Assembly (NCBI GenBank): GCA_963665045.2
Contig: CAXXJQ010000004.1
Location: forward strand, 45,271 to 109,270
Direction: 5' to 3'
DNA: 64,000 nucleotides
Source: JAFGRU01 sp016934985
GTDB taxonomy: Bacteria; Desulfobacterota; Desulfuromonadia; Desulfuromonadales; JAAYDE01
Part shown: positions 8,932 through 19,300 of the stretch, piece after piece
How positions within the stretch are numbered: the first letter of the stretch is position 1
Layout of the letters: every line of letters starts with the position of its first letter
The notes under the pieces: model-generated
The model's input: only the letters and a program-made list of their open reading frames with translations
Database searches by the model: none
What the model was told of the DNA's origin: nothing
Program-made: the position numbers and the translations under genes

Positions 8932-9192
8932 TTAAAGCATCCGAAACCCGGTAAACCAGAGAGGCGCACCCTGCTTCGTGTGCAGCTTGCAGGCGTGGTA
9001 GATTTCCCAGCGGTTATTGCTGAGATCCTCATGAGAGGGCCCACGCTCATCCCCATCTTCCAGAGGCAGATCGTTGAGAGTAAGAGCCTGGACCCGGGAG
9101 TTGAAAATAATAAAACGGAAGATCTCTCCACCCGGTTTTGTCAATTGAACGATCCCGGTATCCACTTGTTTTTGAGCTTCAAAAGCATTCAT
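8932..9192 (-). CDS. Hypothetical protein, 86 aa
   Basis: I do not recognise it. It starts MNAFEAQKQVDTGIVQL and has the feel of a small beta-rich cytoplasmic protein (a GEIFRFIIFNSRVQALTL segment), with one cysteine and no membrane or signal segment. It leads the unit with the coiled-coil gene at 8676-8891. The codon pattern looks coding and no opposite-strand gene competes. Function is unknown. Confidence 0.55.
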   Translation of the reverse strand: MNAFEAQKQVDTGIVQLTKPGGEIFRFIIFNSRVQALTLNDLPLEDGDERGPSHEDLSNNRWEIYHACKLHTKQGAPLWFTGFRML

Positions 9193-9341
9193 TTCTTAAC
9201 CTTAACTATGAGTATTCAGATTTAATTTTAATTATTACCAAAATAGTCATGTTTGTCAAGGAGTCAACCCCCGAGAACCATTTTCCTTAAACTAATTGTA
9301 GGCGATTAAAATTTCCTCCATCTGTGCAGCCCTTAAAAGAA

Positions 9342-9361
9342 AAACAGGCCAGTGCCTGTTT
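9342..9361 (-). terminator. Intrinsic terminator after hsp20
   Basis: Arms AAACAGGC and GCCTGTTT with a 4-nt loop; on the minus strand they run into TTTTCTTTT. It sits 110 nt past the hsp20 stop. Confidence 0.75.
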
Positions 9362-9474
9362 ATTTCACCCGAAAAAACTCCTAATTGTTCGGTTTCCTTG
9401 GTAGGTGTTTTCAGCAGGGGAACCACTCCTGTTGCCAGCCAATTTTACTGTCTCCACATCCCTCTGATAGCGCT

Positions 9475-9984
9475 TTAGAGAATGGGAACATTTTTCACTT
9501 TTTCCTTGGCCTCTTCGGTTTTTGGCATGCGAATCTCCAGGACCCCATCCTGGAAAGTGGCTTTTGCTTTTTCTGCATCTGTCCCCTGAGGCAGGGGGAT
9601 CTGGCGCCGGAAAGAGCCACTGGCACGTTCATGGAAATAATAGTCTTCTTCCTCCACCTTCTCTTCGCGTTTCTTTTCGCCGGAGATTGTAATCACGTTT
9701 TCCGAAATCTTGATGTCCAGATCTCCTTTCTCAATGCCCGGAACCTCGGCTTTGATCACCAAGTCGTTTTTTTCCTCGAAAACATCCACCGAAAGCTGGG
9801 ATTCCCGAAAACGAGGAAACCTTGACCATGCATGACGGTGAATGGGCCGTCCCAAGGGGTGGCCAAAGATCCCCTCCACCCAGTTTTCCATGTCTTCGAA
9901 ACGCCGCTCCATTTCTTCGAAAGGTGACAACCAGCGCCCTTCTGGCTCGATATTCCTGAGTTCTCTACGCTCTTTTTTGCCCAT
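9475..9984 (-). CDS. hsp20: Small heat-shock protein (Hsp20 / alpha-crystallin family)
   Basis: An ATP-independent holdase that binds unfolding proteins in the cytoplasm. The 169-residue protein has an alpha-crystallin domain at about 62-155: LSVDVFEEKNDLVIKAEVPG, then ENVITISGEK, a FHERASGSFRR stretch and DGVLEIRMPK. The C-terminal VPIL at 166-169 is an I/V-X-I/V-like anchor. The start at 9984 has AGGAGG upstream; longer frames reach into the promoter. A sigma-70 promoter lies 47 nt upstream, and I see no clear heat-shock sigma-32 motif. Confidence 0.93.
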   Translation of the reverse strand: MGKKERRELRNIEPEGRWLSPFEEMERRFEDMENWVEGIFGHPLGRPIHRHAWSRFPRFRESQLSVDVFEEKNDLVIKAEVPGIEKGDLDIKISENVITISGEKKREEKVEEEDYYFHERASGSFRRQIPLPQGTDAEKAKATFQDGVLEIRMPKTEEAKEKVKNVPIL

Positions 9985-10030
9985 GACGGCTCCTCCTTTC
10001 CTGGCTGAGACAGAAGGTTTTCCCTCTAAA

Positions 10031-10058
10031 ATTATATCAGAGTTTTTGACCCGCTCAA
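10031..10058 (-). promoter_or_regulatory. Sigma-70-like promoter for hsp20
   Basis: On the minus strand: TTGAGC (10058-10053), 16-nt spacer, TATAAT (10036-10031), 47 nt before the hsp20 start. Confidence 0.55.
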
Positions 10059-10240
10059 ATGGGGAGGAAAAGGCGGCGTCAGCAGAGGGCCGGACCGATT
10101 TTTTATGAAAAGGACTGTTCCGACAATGAGTTACGCGATTTTGATCAAACGTGGAAATGGGGCAACAGGACTTTATCTCTTGCTTTCTCCCCTGCAAAGC
10201 TAGTAGAAAGAGATATTGGATGGAAGTTAATTCTGTTTGA

Positions 10241-11131
10241 GTGCGTACTGAAATTATGAATGTCGTTTTCAATACTGTAACCAGAGTTTTCGACCGGTTG
10301 GACACCTCCTGGGAAAAGCAGCGGACCCAGAAAGTCGTGACCGGCACCCTGGTTCTTTCTTTCATCGCAGCACTGATTGTAATTGAGCTCAACCGCCAAG
10401 CCCTGCTGCCGGGCTTTTTTCAGGAACGGGTTCCGACCAGCCATTATCATGCCATCAATATCGCTTTTACCTTCGTCCTCGCCCTGGAAGTCGTCAGCCT
10501 GATATTCACCCTGCCCTGTTCGGTCTCAAAATCTTTGGGAAAGCAGTTCGAGATTCTCGCCCTGATCCTTGTCAGATCCTCCTTTAAGGAATTTGCCGCC
10601 CTGCCGGAGCCGATTGCCTTTAACGGTCAGGTTGACGTACTGTGGCGAATTCTGGCCGACGGGGGAGGGGCCATTGTCATTTTTGCTCTTCTGGGTCTTT
10701 ACACCATATTGTTGGAGAAGTCGCAGGAAACCCTCCCGCCGGGACTTACCCGAGACAGGTTTGTTGCCGCCAAAAAATCGGTGGCCCTGATCCTGCTGGT
10801 CATATTTGCGGGGATGGCTGTATATAGTGGTTGGCTATTGCTTACAGGCGGGCTGTTTTTCCACTTTTTCCAGCATTTTTATACGGTACTGATCTTCAGC
10901 GATATCCTGCTGGTTCTTATTGCCCAGTGTTTTCTTCCCGAGTTCCGGGGCGTTTTCCGCAACTCGGGCTATGCCCTGGCAACCTTGCTGATCCGCCTTT
11001 CCCTGGCGGCTCCGGCTTTCTACAATGTCCTCATTGGTGTGGCTTCAGCTGTTTTCGCCGTGGCACTGACCCTGGTTTACAATTATTTTTATACTCATAA
11101 AAAAACCACCGAAGATCTGCCCTGCAACTGA
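10241..11131 (+). CDS. Integral membrane protein of unknown function
   Basis: About 296 residues with roughly seven hydrophobic segments (near residues 33-48, 72-90, 142-158, 178-196, 202-225, 245-262, 265-285). I do not recognise a named family or catalytic motif. The GTG at 10241 and an in-frame ATG at 10256 are both possible; neither has a strong ribosome site. It is convergent with the 35-residue gene and lon. It may be a small-molecule or signalling membrane protein, but nothing in the sequence decides this. Confidence 0.7.
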   Translation: MRTEIMNVVFNTVTRVFDRLDTSWEKQRTQKVVTGTLVLSFIAALIVIELNRQALLPGFFQERVPTSHYHAINIAFTFVLALEVVSLIFTLPCSVSKSLGKQFEILALILVRSSFKEFAALPEPIAFNGQVDVLWRILADGGGAIVIFALLGLYTILLEKSQETLPPGLTRDRFVAAKKSVALILLVIFAGMAVYSGWLLLTGGLFFHFFQHFYTVLIFSDILLVLIAQCFLPEFRGVFRNSGYALATLLIRLSLAAPAFYNVLIGVASAVFAVALTLVYNYFYTHKKTTEDLPCN

Positions 11132-11137
11132 CGTCTA

Positions 11138-11245
11138 TTATTTGAACAGGATAAAGAGCAGGACAACCGTCAGGACCAGCAATACAAAGCGAAAGACCAG
11201 CGATATCAACAGCCTCTGTTTTGATTTTCTCAAATGATCTTCCAT
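11138..11245 (-). CDS. 35-residue single-pass membrane peptide downstream of lon
   Basis: An ATG at 11245 opens a frame ending TAA at 11138. The product is ten polar, basic residues (MEDHLRKSKQ) followed by an almost unbroken hydrophobic stretch to residue 34 and a final lysine. It lies 35 nt after the lon stop in the same direction, so it could be co-transcribed. The ribosome site is weak. Size and composition fit small membrane regulators, but homology is unknown. Confidence 0.45.
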   Translation of the reverse strand: MEDHLRKSKQRLLISLVFRFVLLVLTVVLLFILFK

Positions 11246-11280
11246 GATTAGTTCCGTGATGCAAGCTTGATAAATCCCGC

Positions 11281-13632
11281 TCAGGTGACCGCCCGGTTTT
11301 TCACCTCTTCGGACAAGACCGGAATAGCGTCCGCCAGGACCTCCTCAATTCGCTCGACAAAAATAAAAGTCATTTCATCCCGCACATGTTCGGGCAGCTC
11401 TTCCAGCTCTTTCGCATTTTCTTTGGGCAGAATGACGCGAAAAATCCGGGCACGATGGGCAGCAAGAACTTTCTCCTTGATCCCTCCCACCGGCATAACC
11501 AGGCCGGTCAGGGTGATCTCGCCGGTCATGGCCGTGTCGCTGCGTACCGGAAGACCCGTATAAAGGGAAGCTAAAGCCGCCACCAGGCAGATTCCGGCTG
11601 AGGGCCCATCCTTGGGCACCGCTCCGGCCGGGACATGGAGGTGAACACCGCTTTTGTGAAAGACTCCTTTATCGATGCCAAGCTCATCGGCCCGCGACCA
11701 GATGTAGCTCTGGGCCGCCTTGGCTGATTCCTGCATGATGTTGCCGAGCTGACCGGTAAGGATAAGGTCCCTCCCTTCGGAAAGAAGGGCGGTTTCGACA
11801 TACAAGACCTCACCCCCTGCATCAGTCCAGGCAAGCCCTGCGGCGACACCGGGAAGGAGGTCTGAGCGGGCCTGCTCGGCATAGAACTGTTCTGTCCCAA
11901 TCAGCTCGGTGAGGCGCGCCCTGCTTGCTTCTTCGCGTACCGTCTCACCCCGTGCGACACGGGTCGCAACCCTGCGGGCAATGCGTCCGAGCACGCGTTC
12001 CAGCTCCCGGACCCCGGCCTCACGGGTGTAGCGGCGGATAATGTAGGCCAGGCTGTCGTCGGAAACAAGGAGATTTTCGGGACTGAGGCCGGCCTGGGTG
12101 ATTTGTCGAGGCAGCAGGTAGCGGATGGCAATCTCACGTTTTTCCTCGTCGCTGTAGCCGGGCAGGCGTATCACCTCCATGCGGTCGAGAAGCGGTTTGG
12201 GAATGCTGTCGGTGGTGTTTGCAGTGGTGATGAAAAAGACTTCGGACAGATCGAAGGGAAGGTCGAGATAGTTGTCATGAAATTCGACGTTCTGCTCCGG
12301 ATCGAGAACCTCCATCAGCGCTGCGGCCGGATCGCCCCGGAAATCCTGCCCCAGCTTGTCGACCTCGTCCAGCATAAGGAGGGGGTTTTTTACTCCGGTG
12401 CGGCGAATGGCTTGAATGATGCGCCCCGGCATGGCACCGATATAGGTGCGGCGGTGACCTCGCAACTCTGCTTCGTCGTGCAGGCCGCCAAGACTCATAC
12501 GCTCGAACTTGCGGCCCATGGCGCGGCCTATGGAGCGACCGACGGAGGTCTTGCCAACCCCCGGCGGGCCGACGAAACAGAGAATCGGACCTTTGGATTC
12601 GGGGTTGAGCTTGCGCACCGCCAGGTGTTCGATAATGCGCTGTTTGACGTCCTTGAGGCCGAAATGATCCTCATCGAGAATTTCCTGGGCGCGGTCCAAA
12701 TCGAGGATATCGTCAGTCTGCTCAATCCAGGGGAGATCGAGCACCAGTTCGATGTAAGTCCGCGTGACCTGATAATCGGGAAGGGAGGACGGCATGCGCT
12801 CCAGGCGTCGCAGCTCTTTTTCGACCTCGCGAGCCACCTTTTCCGGCAGGTCGGCCTTCTCGACTTGTTTCCGCAATTCCTGGGATTCGCTCTGCTCAGA
12901 GCGGTCTTCCCCCAGTTCCTCGCGAATGGCGCGCATCTGTTGATGGAGGAGGAACTCCCGCTGAGCCCGGGTCAGTTCTGACTGGGCCTGACTGGAAATG
13001 CGATTACGGAGTTCCAGGACCTGAACCTCGTAGTTGAGATATTTGAACATCAATTCATAGACCTCGCGCTGGGTCGACGCGCTCAGAATCGCTATTTCCT
13101 TTTCAGTATCGAGGGACAGAACCGAAGCCAGGACATAGACCTTGCTGAGGGGTTCCTCCATATCCGACATGGCGAAGTTGAGGTTGATCTGCATCTGCGG
13201 CTCCATCAGGTTGACCATGCGTTCCGCCAGGTCGATAACTGCCCGGTGCAGCGCATCGGCCTCGGGACCGTCTTTGGGGAGCTCGGGGAGGGGGCGCACA
13301 CGGAGGTGAAGATGGGGCTGCTCGGTGGTTACGGCCACCATTCCGACCCGTTTGATTCCCTGAACCACGATATTCAGTTTATGTTCGATGGAAACCATTT
13401 TGCGGATCAGGGCCAAAGTACCGATGGGGAAGAGATCAGTACCCGTGGGGACTTCCTGTTTGGGATCCTTCTGCGTAAAAACCCCCAACAGTTTTTCCTC
13501 GCCGGTGAGGGCCGTTTCAATGGCATGGACGGCAAAAGGATGGCTGACCACCAAGGGCATGAGCATGCCGGGGAACAGTACGCTGTTCTTGATGGGCAGG
13601 ACAGGTATGGTAATCAGGTCGGAATCGTTCAT
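11281..13632 (-). CDS. lon: ATP-dependent protease Lon
   Basis: A 783-residue cytoplasmic hexameric AAA+ serine protease that degrades damaged and regulatory proteins. Order seen: N-terminal substrate domain (VLPIKNSVLFPGM, about 1-200), a coiled coil, Walker A GPPGVGKTS near 355, Walker B LMLDEVDK, sensor/arginine region, then the protease domain with KDGPSAG (nucleophile serine) and GGIKEKVLAA (catalytic lysine). The length matches the LonA class. A short membrane peptide gene follows on the same strand. Confidence 0.97.
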   Translation of the reverse strand: MNDSDLITIPVLPIKNSVLFPGMLMPLVVSHPFAVHAIETALTGEEKLLGVFTQKDPKQEVPTGTDLFPIGTLALIRKMVSIEHKLNIVVQGIKRVGMVAVTTEQPHLHLRVRPLPELPKDGPEADALHRAVIDLAERMVNLMEPQMQINLNFAMSDMEEPLSKVYVLASVLSLDTEKEIAILSASTQREVYELMFKYLNYEVQVLELRNRISSQAQSELTRAQREFLLHQQMRAIREELGEDRSEQSESQELRKQVEKADLPEKVAREVEKELRRLERMPSSLPDYQVTRTYIELVLDLPWIEQTDDILDLDRAQEILDEDHFGLKDVKQRIIEHLAVRKLNPESKGPILCFVGPPGVGKTSVGRSIGRAMGRKFERMSLGGLHDEAELRGHRRTYIGAMPGRIIQAIRRTGVKNPLLMLDEVDKLGQDFRGDPAAALMEVLDPEQNVEFHDNYLDLPFDLSEVFFITTANTTDSIPKPLLDRMEVIRLPGYSDEEKREIAIRYLLPRQITQAGLSPENLLVSDDSLAYIIRRYTREAGVRELERVLGRIARRVATRVARGETVREEASRARLTELIGTEQFYAEQARSDLLPGVAAGLAWTDAGGEVLYVETALLSEGRDLILTGQLGNIMQESAKAAQSYIWSRADELGIDKGVFHKSGVHLHVPAGAVPKDGPSAGICLVAALASLYTGLPVRSDTAMTGEITLTGLVMPVGGIKEKVLAAHRARIFRVILPKENAKELEELPEHVRDEMTFIFVERIEEVLADAIPVLSEEVKNRAVT

Positions 13633-13854
13633 GGCTTGCCATTCCCGAGATCGAGAAGGGTGGAAAGTATCCTCAAAAGCCCTGTTTGTAATAAGCTCTT
13701 CCTTCCGCCACAGAGCTTTTCACGCCGTTGAAATTCCAAACTTGTTATTATTTATTCTACCACGTCGCCAGAAATACGCTTCCCCGAGGCCTTGAGAGCA
13801 TTTATCCGGCCTTGCAAAAAAATCTCAAACGAGTATTTTTATTTAAGGATATTA

Positions 13855-15198
13855 ATGAGGTTGCCCATGCGTTTTGTGACAGTGTTTATCCTTTGGATAA
13901 TTCTTCTTGCCCCCGTCATGGGCCGGGGAGAAACCCTAGACTTGCGAAAAACCCTCGAGCTTGCCGTACAGGAGCGCCCTTTTGCCCAGGCGGCCCGATA
14001 TCAATCCGAGGCCTTGCGTTACTCAGCAAAGGAGGCCCAAAGCGCTTTTTTCCCGCGTTTGACTTTGACGGAAAATCTTTACTGGACAAATGAACCCGCC
14101 GGAAGCATGTTCATCTCCCTCAACCAGCAGAAATTAGAGCTCAGCAACGATGCCGCTACCTACAATGACCCACCTTCACGTAAGGATTTCGAAACCCGCC
14201 TCAGTTTAAAACTGAAAATTTTCGACCCGGGAATTTACTATGGCTTCAAGCGCGCCGATAAAGGCGCGGACAGCGCCGAACTGCAGGCCGGCTGGTCTCG
14301 CCAACAGGCGGCCTTTGACGCTTTTCGGGCTTATCTGCAGGTTCAACAGTCCCAGGCGGCCCTTGCCTGGGTCGAAGCTGCTCGTCTCGAGGCTGATGAA
14401 ATCCACCGTCTCGCTAAAGAGCGCTGGCAGAACGGCGTCGGCCTGAAGGCTGAACTGCTGCGCGCCAAAGTCCTTCTCTCGCGGGCTGGACAGCGGGTTT
14501 TGACTGCAGAAAATGATCTTCACATTGCCCGCCAGACTTTGGCCCTTGCTGTTGGCAAAAGCGGAACGGAGGTCGCTATCGGCCCCCCTGTTGAAGAAAG
14601 TCTGTTCACCGTCTCCGTCGCTGCATCCATCGATGAGCGTGCTGATCTTCTGGCTTTGCAGGCCCAAATGGAAGAGGTTGATCTGGCCCGCCGCCAGGAT
14701 CGTGCCGCTTACCTCCCGGTCGTGGGTATGGATGCCTCCTATGCTTTTCATGATGGAGAGATACCTTTTGGAGCTGAGGCGGAAGACTGGACCATTCGTG
14801 GCGGGGTAACCTGGGAGCTGTTCGATGGTTTTCAGCGCTCTTCACGTCTCAACCAGAGTTTGGCGCGACAGAAATCTCTCCAGGCCCAATGGCGCGAAAC
14901 CCGTCTTCAAGCCGAACTTCAGGCCCGAGAGGCAGAGCTGCGGCTGGAAGAAGCACGCCTCAATCTCGAGTCGGCAAAGGCTGCCCATGAAGCCGCCCGG
15001 GAAAGCCGGCGCCTGATGCATGAACGCTACTCGGCGGGAATGAGCCGGCTGGGGGATTTGCTCGAAGTTCAGAAAGAGTTGGACCAGGCCCGCTTTGACA
15101 AGGTTGTCGCCAAAAACCGTTTGCTGCTTGCCCATGGCAATCTGTTGCTGCAAAAAGGCATCTTTCTGAAAGTATTGCTTCCCGGCCAAGGAGGCTGA
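13855..15198 (+). CDS. TolC-family outer-membrane efflux protein
   Basis: Forms the outer-membrane channel and periplasmic tunnel of a tripartite pump. I take the ATG at 13855 (AAGGA 7 nt upstream), giving 447 residues with a signal peptide ending near APVMGRGE. The mature part is almost wholly long amphipathic helices with the family repeat structure (TLELAVQERP at the start, later RYSAGMSRLGDLLEVQKELDQAR). It is the first gene of a three-gene operon; its TGA overlaps the next ATG by one base, which indicates translational coupling. Confidence 0.9.
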   Translation: MRLPMRFVTVFILWIILLAPVMGRGETLDLRKTLELAVQERPFAQAARYQSEALRYSAKEAQSAFFPRLTLTENLYWTNEPAGSMFISLNQQKLELSNDAATYNDPPSRKDFETRLSLKLKIFDPGIYYGFKRADKGADSAELQAGWSRQQAAFDAFRAYLQVQQSQAALAWVEAARLEADEIHRLAKERWQNGVGLKAELLRAKVLLSRAGQRVLTAENDLHIARQTLALAVGKSGTEVAIGPPVEESLFTVSVAASIDERADLLALQAQMEEVDLARRQDRAAYLPVVGMDASYAFHDGEIPFGAEAEDWTIRGGVTWELFDGFQRSSRLNQSLARQKSLQAQWRETRLQAELQAREAELRLEEARLNLESAKAAHEAARESRRLMHERYSAGMSRLGDLLEVQKELDQARFDKVVAKNRLLLAHGNLLLQKGIFLKVLLPGQGG

Positions 15199-16307
15199 TG
15201 ATGAATACATGGAAGGTTTTCATTGTAATTTTATGCGTTTTGCTTTCCTCCTGCAGTGAGGATATCAAGCCGGGACAGCAGGAACCTGGAGCCGGAACGG
15301 TTCGGGGCTTGACCCTGTTGACCGTCAAAAGTTCAGATTGGTCGCAGGGGAATTCCGTGCATGGGACGGTGAGGAGTTCGGATCGAAGCCGCCTCCTGGC
15401 ACGTATTGACGGCCAGGTGGAGGAGCTGCGGGTCAAGCCCGGCGACCGGGTCGAGGCCGGGGCAGTCCTTCTCGTTATCGGCAATAATAGCGCTTTGCAG
15501 GGGCTGCAGGCGGCAGAAGCGGCAGTCGCTGCGGCCGAAAGTTCATACCGATCTGCGGGAGCCAATTATGAGATGATGAACAAGGAGCTGGAACGCTTTC
15601 GCACGTTGTTTGAAAAAGAGGCTGTTACCACTCAGGAGATGGAGAGGGTTTCTGCGCAGGCCGAGATGGCACACCAGCAGTTCAGCGCAGCAAAAGCGGG
15701 ACTGGGAAAAGCCAAAGCCGGTCGGGATCAGGCCCGCATCAACCTATCTTTCAATCAGGTCAGGGCGCCTTACGCGGCCCGCGTGATCAGTCGGGAAGTG
15801 GAGGAAGGAACCAGCCTGATGCCGGGGACTCCCCTTTTGACTCTCGATCGGGAAGCAAGCTGGGAAGTCGAGAGCGCTCTGCCGGAAACCATGGCGGGAC
15901 ATTTCACGCCCGGAATGGACCTCAAGGTTTCAGTTCCAGCCCTGAATCGGGTATTTACAGGCAGGATCACGGAAATCAGCGCAGCCGCCGATCCGCGCAG
16001 CCGCTCTTTTCTCATGCGCCTGACTCTGGAGGATGGTGAAAATCTCCGGGCCGGCCTTTTTGCCCGGGTTCTGCTGCAGGAACAGCCCCTTTCCACCCTC
16101 CTGATTCCCACCTCCGCGCTGGTGGAAAGAGGCCAGTTGCAGGGGGTTTTCGTCGTAGCAAAGAAGGTCCTGCGTCTACGGCTGGTAAAAACCGGCCGTC
16201 TGCTGGGCGAACAGACAGAGATCCTTTCCGGTCTCAACCCCGGGGATGTCATTGTCGTGGATGGCCTTGACAAAGCCCGGCCCGGAGCCACGGTCGAGGG
16301 GGCCTGA
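15198..16307 (+). CDS. RND efflux periplasmic adaptor (membrane fusion protein), lipoprotein
   Basis: Links the inner-membrane pump to the TolC-like channel. The 369-residue protein starts with a lipoprotein signal (lipobox LSSC, lipidated cysteine about residue 19). A biotinyl-lipoyl half-motif (RIDGQVEELRVKPGDRVEAG), a coiled-coil hairpin at about 95-175 rich in Ala/Glu/Gln, the second lipoyl half (QVRAPYAARVISREVEEGT) and a beta-barrel domain follow. Stop and start codons overlap with both neighbours, so the three pump parts are co-translated. Confidence 0.92.
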   Translation: MMNTWKVFIVILCVLLSSCSEDIKPGQQEPGAGTVRGLTLLTVKSSDWSQGNSVHGTVRSSDRSRLLARIDGQVEELRVKPGDRVEAGAVLLVIGNNSALQGLQAAEAAVAAAESSYRSAGANYEMMNKELERFRTLFEKEAVTTQEMERVSAQAEMAHQQFSAAKAGLGKAKAGRDQARINLSFNQVRAPYAARVISREVEEGTSLMPGTPLLTLDREASWEVESALPETMAGHFTPGMDLKVSVPALNRVFTGRITEISAAADPRSRSFLMRLTLEDGENLRAGLFARVLLQEQPLSTLLIPTSALVERGQLQGVFVVAKKVLRLRLVKTGRLLGEQTEILSGLNPGDVIVVDGLDKARPGATVEGA

Positions 16308-19300
16308 TGGCACAGACATCCGGCCGCAAACACTCCCTGGCCAGCCGTATTGTTGACAAGTTTCTGGGCGGCAATCTCTCCATTATTCTCATCCTTCTTT
16401 CTCTGCTCGCCGGTCTTGCGGCCATAATGCTCACGCCCCGGGAAGAGGAGCCGCAGATCGAAGTTCCCCTGGCGGATGTCTACGTGCATATGCCCGGCGC
16501 CAGCGCCGAAGAGGTCGAAAAGCTGGTGGCCACGCGCCTCGAAAAACTCCTCTGGCAGGTCGATGGGGTGGAGTACGTTTATTCCATGTCCCGCCCTGAT
16601 ATGGCCGTGGTTACGGCCCGGTTTTTTGTCGGAGAGGACCGCATTGGCTCCCTTGTCAAACTGCATAACAAGATCGTCACTCACCAGGACCTGATCCCTG
16701 CGGGCGTGAGCGGCTGGGTGGTCAAGCCCATTGCCGTGGATGACGTTCCCATCGTCAATCTCACCCTTTACAGCGCCGAGCTTTCGGACCATGATCTGCG
16801 CCGTGTGGCCGAGGAGGTAGTCGATCGCCTGCAGGGGGTCAAAAACACCAGTGTCACCCAGATTGTCGGTGGCCGGCCCCGGAAGCTGCGTGTCGATGTT
16901 CTGCCCCAGCAGCTTCAGGCCCGGGGGCTGACTCTGCTGGATCTGGAAAGGGCTCTCCAGGGGGCTAACGTCGAAATGCCCGCCGGCAGCTTCCAGCGCG
17001 AAAACAGCGAGTTTCTGGTGCGTGGCGGCGACTTCCTCCGAACCTCCCGGGAGGTTGGCGAACTGGTGGTCGGGGTCAGCAACGGGGTGCCGATCTATCT
17101 CCGCGACATCGCCACCGTCCGCGACGGCATGGCCGAGGCCGGGACCTACACCCGTCTGCGCTTCGGCCCGGGCCATGCCAAAAAAGGGGACATTGCTAAA
17201 CAGGAATATCAGGCGGTTCACATTGCCGTGGCCAAGAAAAAGGGTACCAACGCCGTGACCGTGGCGGAAGAGGTCATTGCCGAGGTGGGCAGAATGGAGG
17301 GGGTCATTATCCCCGACGGGGTCCAGGTCGAGGTGACCCGCAACTACGGGGAAACCGCCAACCACAAGGTCAATGAACTGATCATGCATCTGGGCATCGC
17401 CATCGCCACGGTTCTTGCGCTCATTTTTTTCTCCCTGGGCTGGCGCGAAGCCCTTATCGTCGCGGTATCCATACCTATCATCTACTCATTGACCTTGCTC
17501 TGTAACTACTGGTTCGGTTATTCCATCAACCGCGTCACCCTCTTTGCCCTCGTCCTCGCCCTGGGATTGCTGGTCGACGATCCCATCGTCGATGTGGAAA
17601 ATATCTACCGCCACTTCAAGATGCGCAAGGAGCCTCCCCGTGATGCCGTCCTGTCGGCCGTGGACGAGGTCCGGCCCCCGGTTATCCTGGCGACCCTGGC
17701 GGTCATTGTCTCGTTTCTGCCCATGTTTTTCATTACCGGCATGATGGGACCCTACATGCGCCCCATGGCGGTCAACGTGCCGCTGACCATGGTCATGTCC
17801 CTGGTGGTGGCTTTCACCGTCACGCCATGGATGACCTACCGCCTGCTCAGAAGCCAGTACGGCAAGGGCAAAGAGGAAGAGGCGATTGAAGAGAGCCGCT
17901 TTTACCGCCTCTACCGGAAAATCCTTGGCCCGTTTCTGGCCAGCAGAAAGAAGGCCTGGCTGCTCATGGGCGTCGTCGTGGGGCTGCTGATCGCTTCCAT
18001 GCTGTTGCCGGTATTCGGGCTCGTTCCACTGAAAATGCTCCCCTTTGACAACAAAAATGAGTTTCAACTTGTTATCGACATGCCTGAGGGAACCCCGCTG
18101 GAAAAGACCGACGCCGTGGTCAGGGCGCTGGAAGATTATCTGGGACGGGTCAACGAGGTGACTGATTTTGAAGCTTACGTGGGAACCGCGAGCGCCATGG
18201 ATTTCAACGGCATGGTGCGCCACTACTATTTTCGGCAGGAGCCCCATCTGGCCGATATCCGCATCAATCTGGCGGCCAAAGGGGACCGCAGCCGGCAGAG
18301 TCACGAGATAGCCCTGCGCCTGCGTAACGACCTGACTGCAATCGCCCATTCGCTCGGGGCTGATTTGAAGATTGTCGAAGCACCCCCGGGTCCGCCGGTC
18401 ATTGCCACCCTGGTGGCAGAAGTCTATGCCGACGCCGGTCTGTCCTATGAACGCCAGATTGCTGCCGCGCAAATCATCAAAAAACAAATGTTGACCATGG
18501 AAGGCGTGGTCGATGTCGACGACAGCGTTGAATTTCCGCAAAGCGAGTACCGTTTTGTTCCGGATCGGGGAAAAGCAGCTCTCAACGGCATCAGCGTTGC
18601 TGACATTGCCCGTACCCTGACCATGGCTTTACAGGGCTCCGCCGCCGGTACCCTGCATATTGGTACAGAGCGCAACCCGCTGCCCATCATGCTGCGCCTG
18701 CCCCGCGAGGAACGTTCTTCTCTGGAGGACCTTCAATCTCTAGCTCTGCGGGGAACAGGAGGCCAGATGGTCCGCCTTTCCGAACTCGGACATTTCCAGA
18801 AGAGGGGACTTGAGCCGACTATCTACCACAAAAATTTGGCCAGGGTGACTTACGTTTTCGGCGAGGCGGCCGGAATCAGCCCGGCCAATGCCATTCTCAA
18901 CCTTTCCGGTCATTTCAAAGACAACCCTCTGCCCAGCGGAACCCGCGCCGTCTGGGGCGGTGAAGGCGAGTGGAATATCACCGTCGATGTGTTCCGTGAT
19001 CTTGGCATCGCCTTCGGTACCGCCTTGATCGGAATTTTCATCCTGCTTCTCATCGAAACCGGCTCCTATTCCATTCCCCTGATCATCATGGCGGCCATCC
19101 CCCTGACCATGATCGGCATCATGCCGGGCTTTTTTCTCCTCAACCTGCTCCTCGATTGGCCCGTCGGCGGCTATGGCACGCCGGTCTTTTTCACGGCTAC
19201 GGCCATGATCGGCATGATTGCCCTGGCCGGCATCGTGGTGAGGAATTCCATTATCCTCATCGATTTCATCCACAACTCTCTGAAAAAGGGGCTCAACCTT

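Noticed and set aside
12103..12981. Long open frame of 292 codons on the strand opposite lon
   Set aside because: Antisense shadow of a GC-rich conserved gene; no ribosome site or family pattern.
15770..17389. 539-codon open frame opposite the RND adaptor and pump genes
   Set aside because: Low-complexity His/Asp/Gly-rich shadow of the pump genes, crossing their junction.
17486..18541. 351-codon open frame opposite the RND pump
   Set aside because: Same shadow effect; the plus-strand protein is clearly real.
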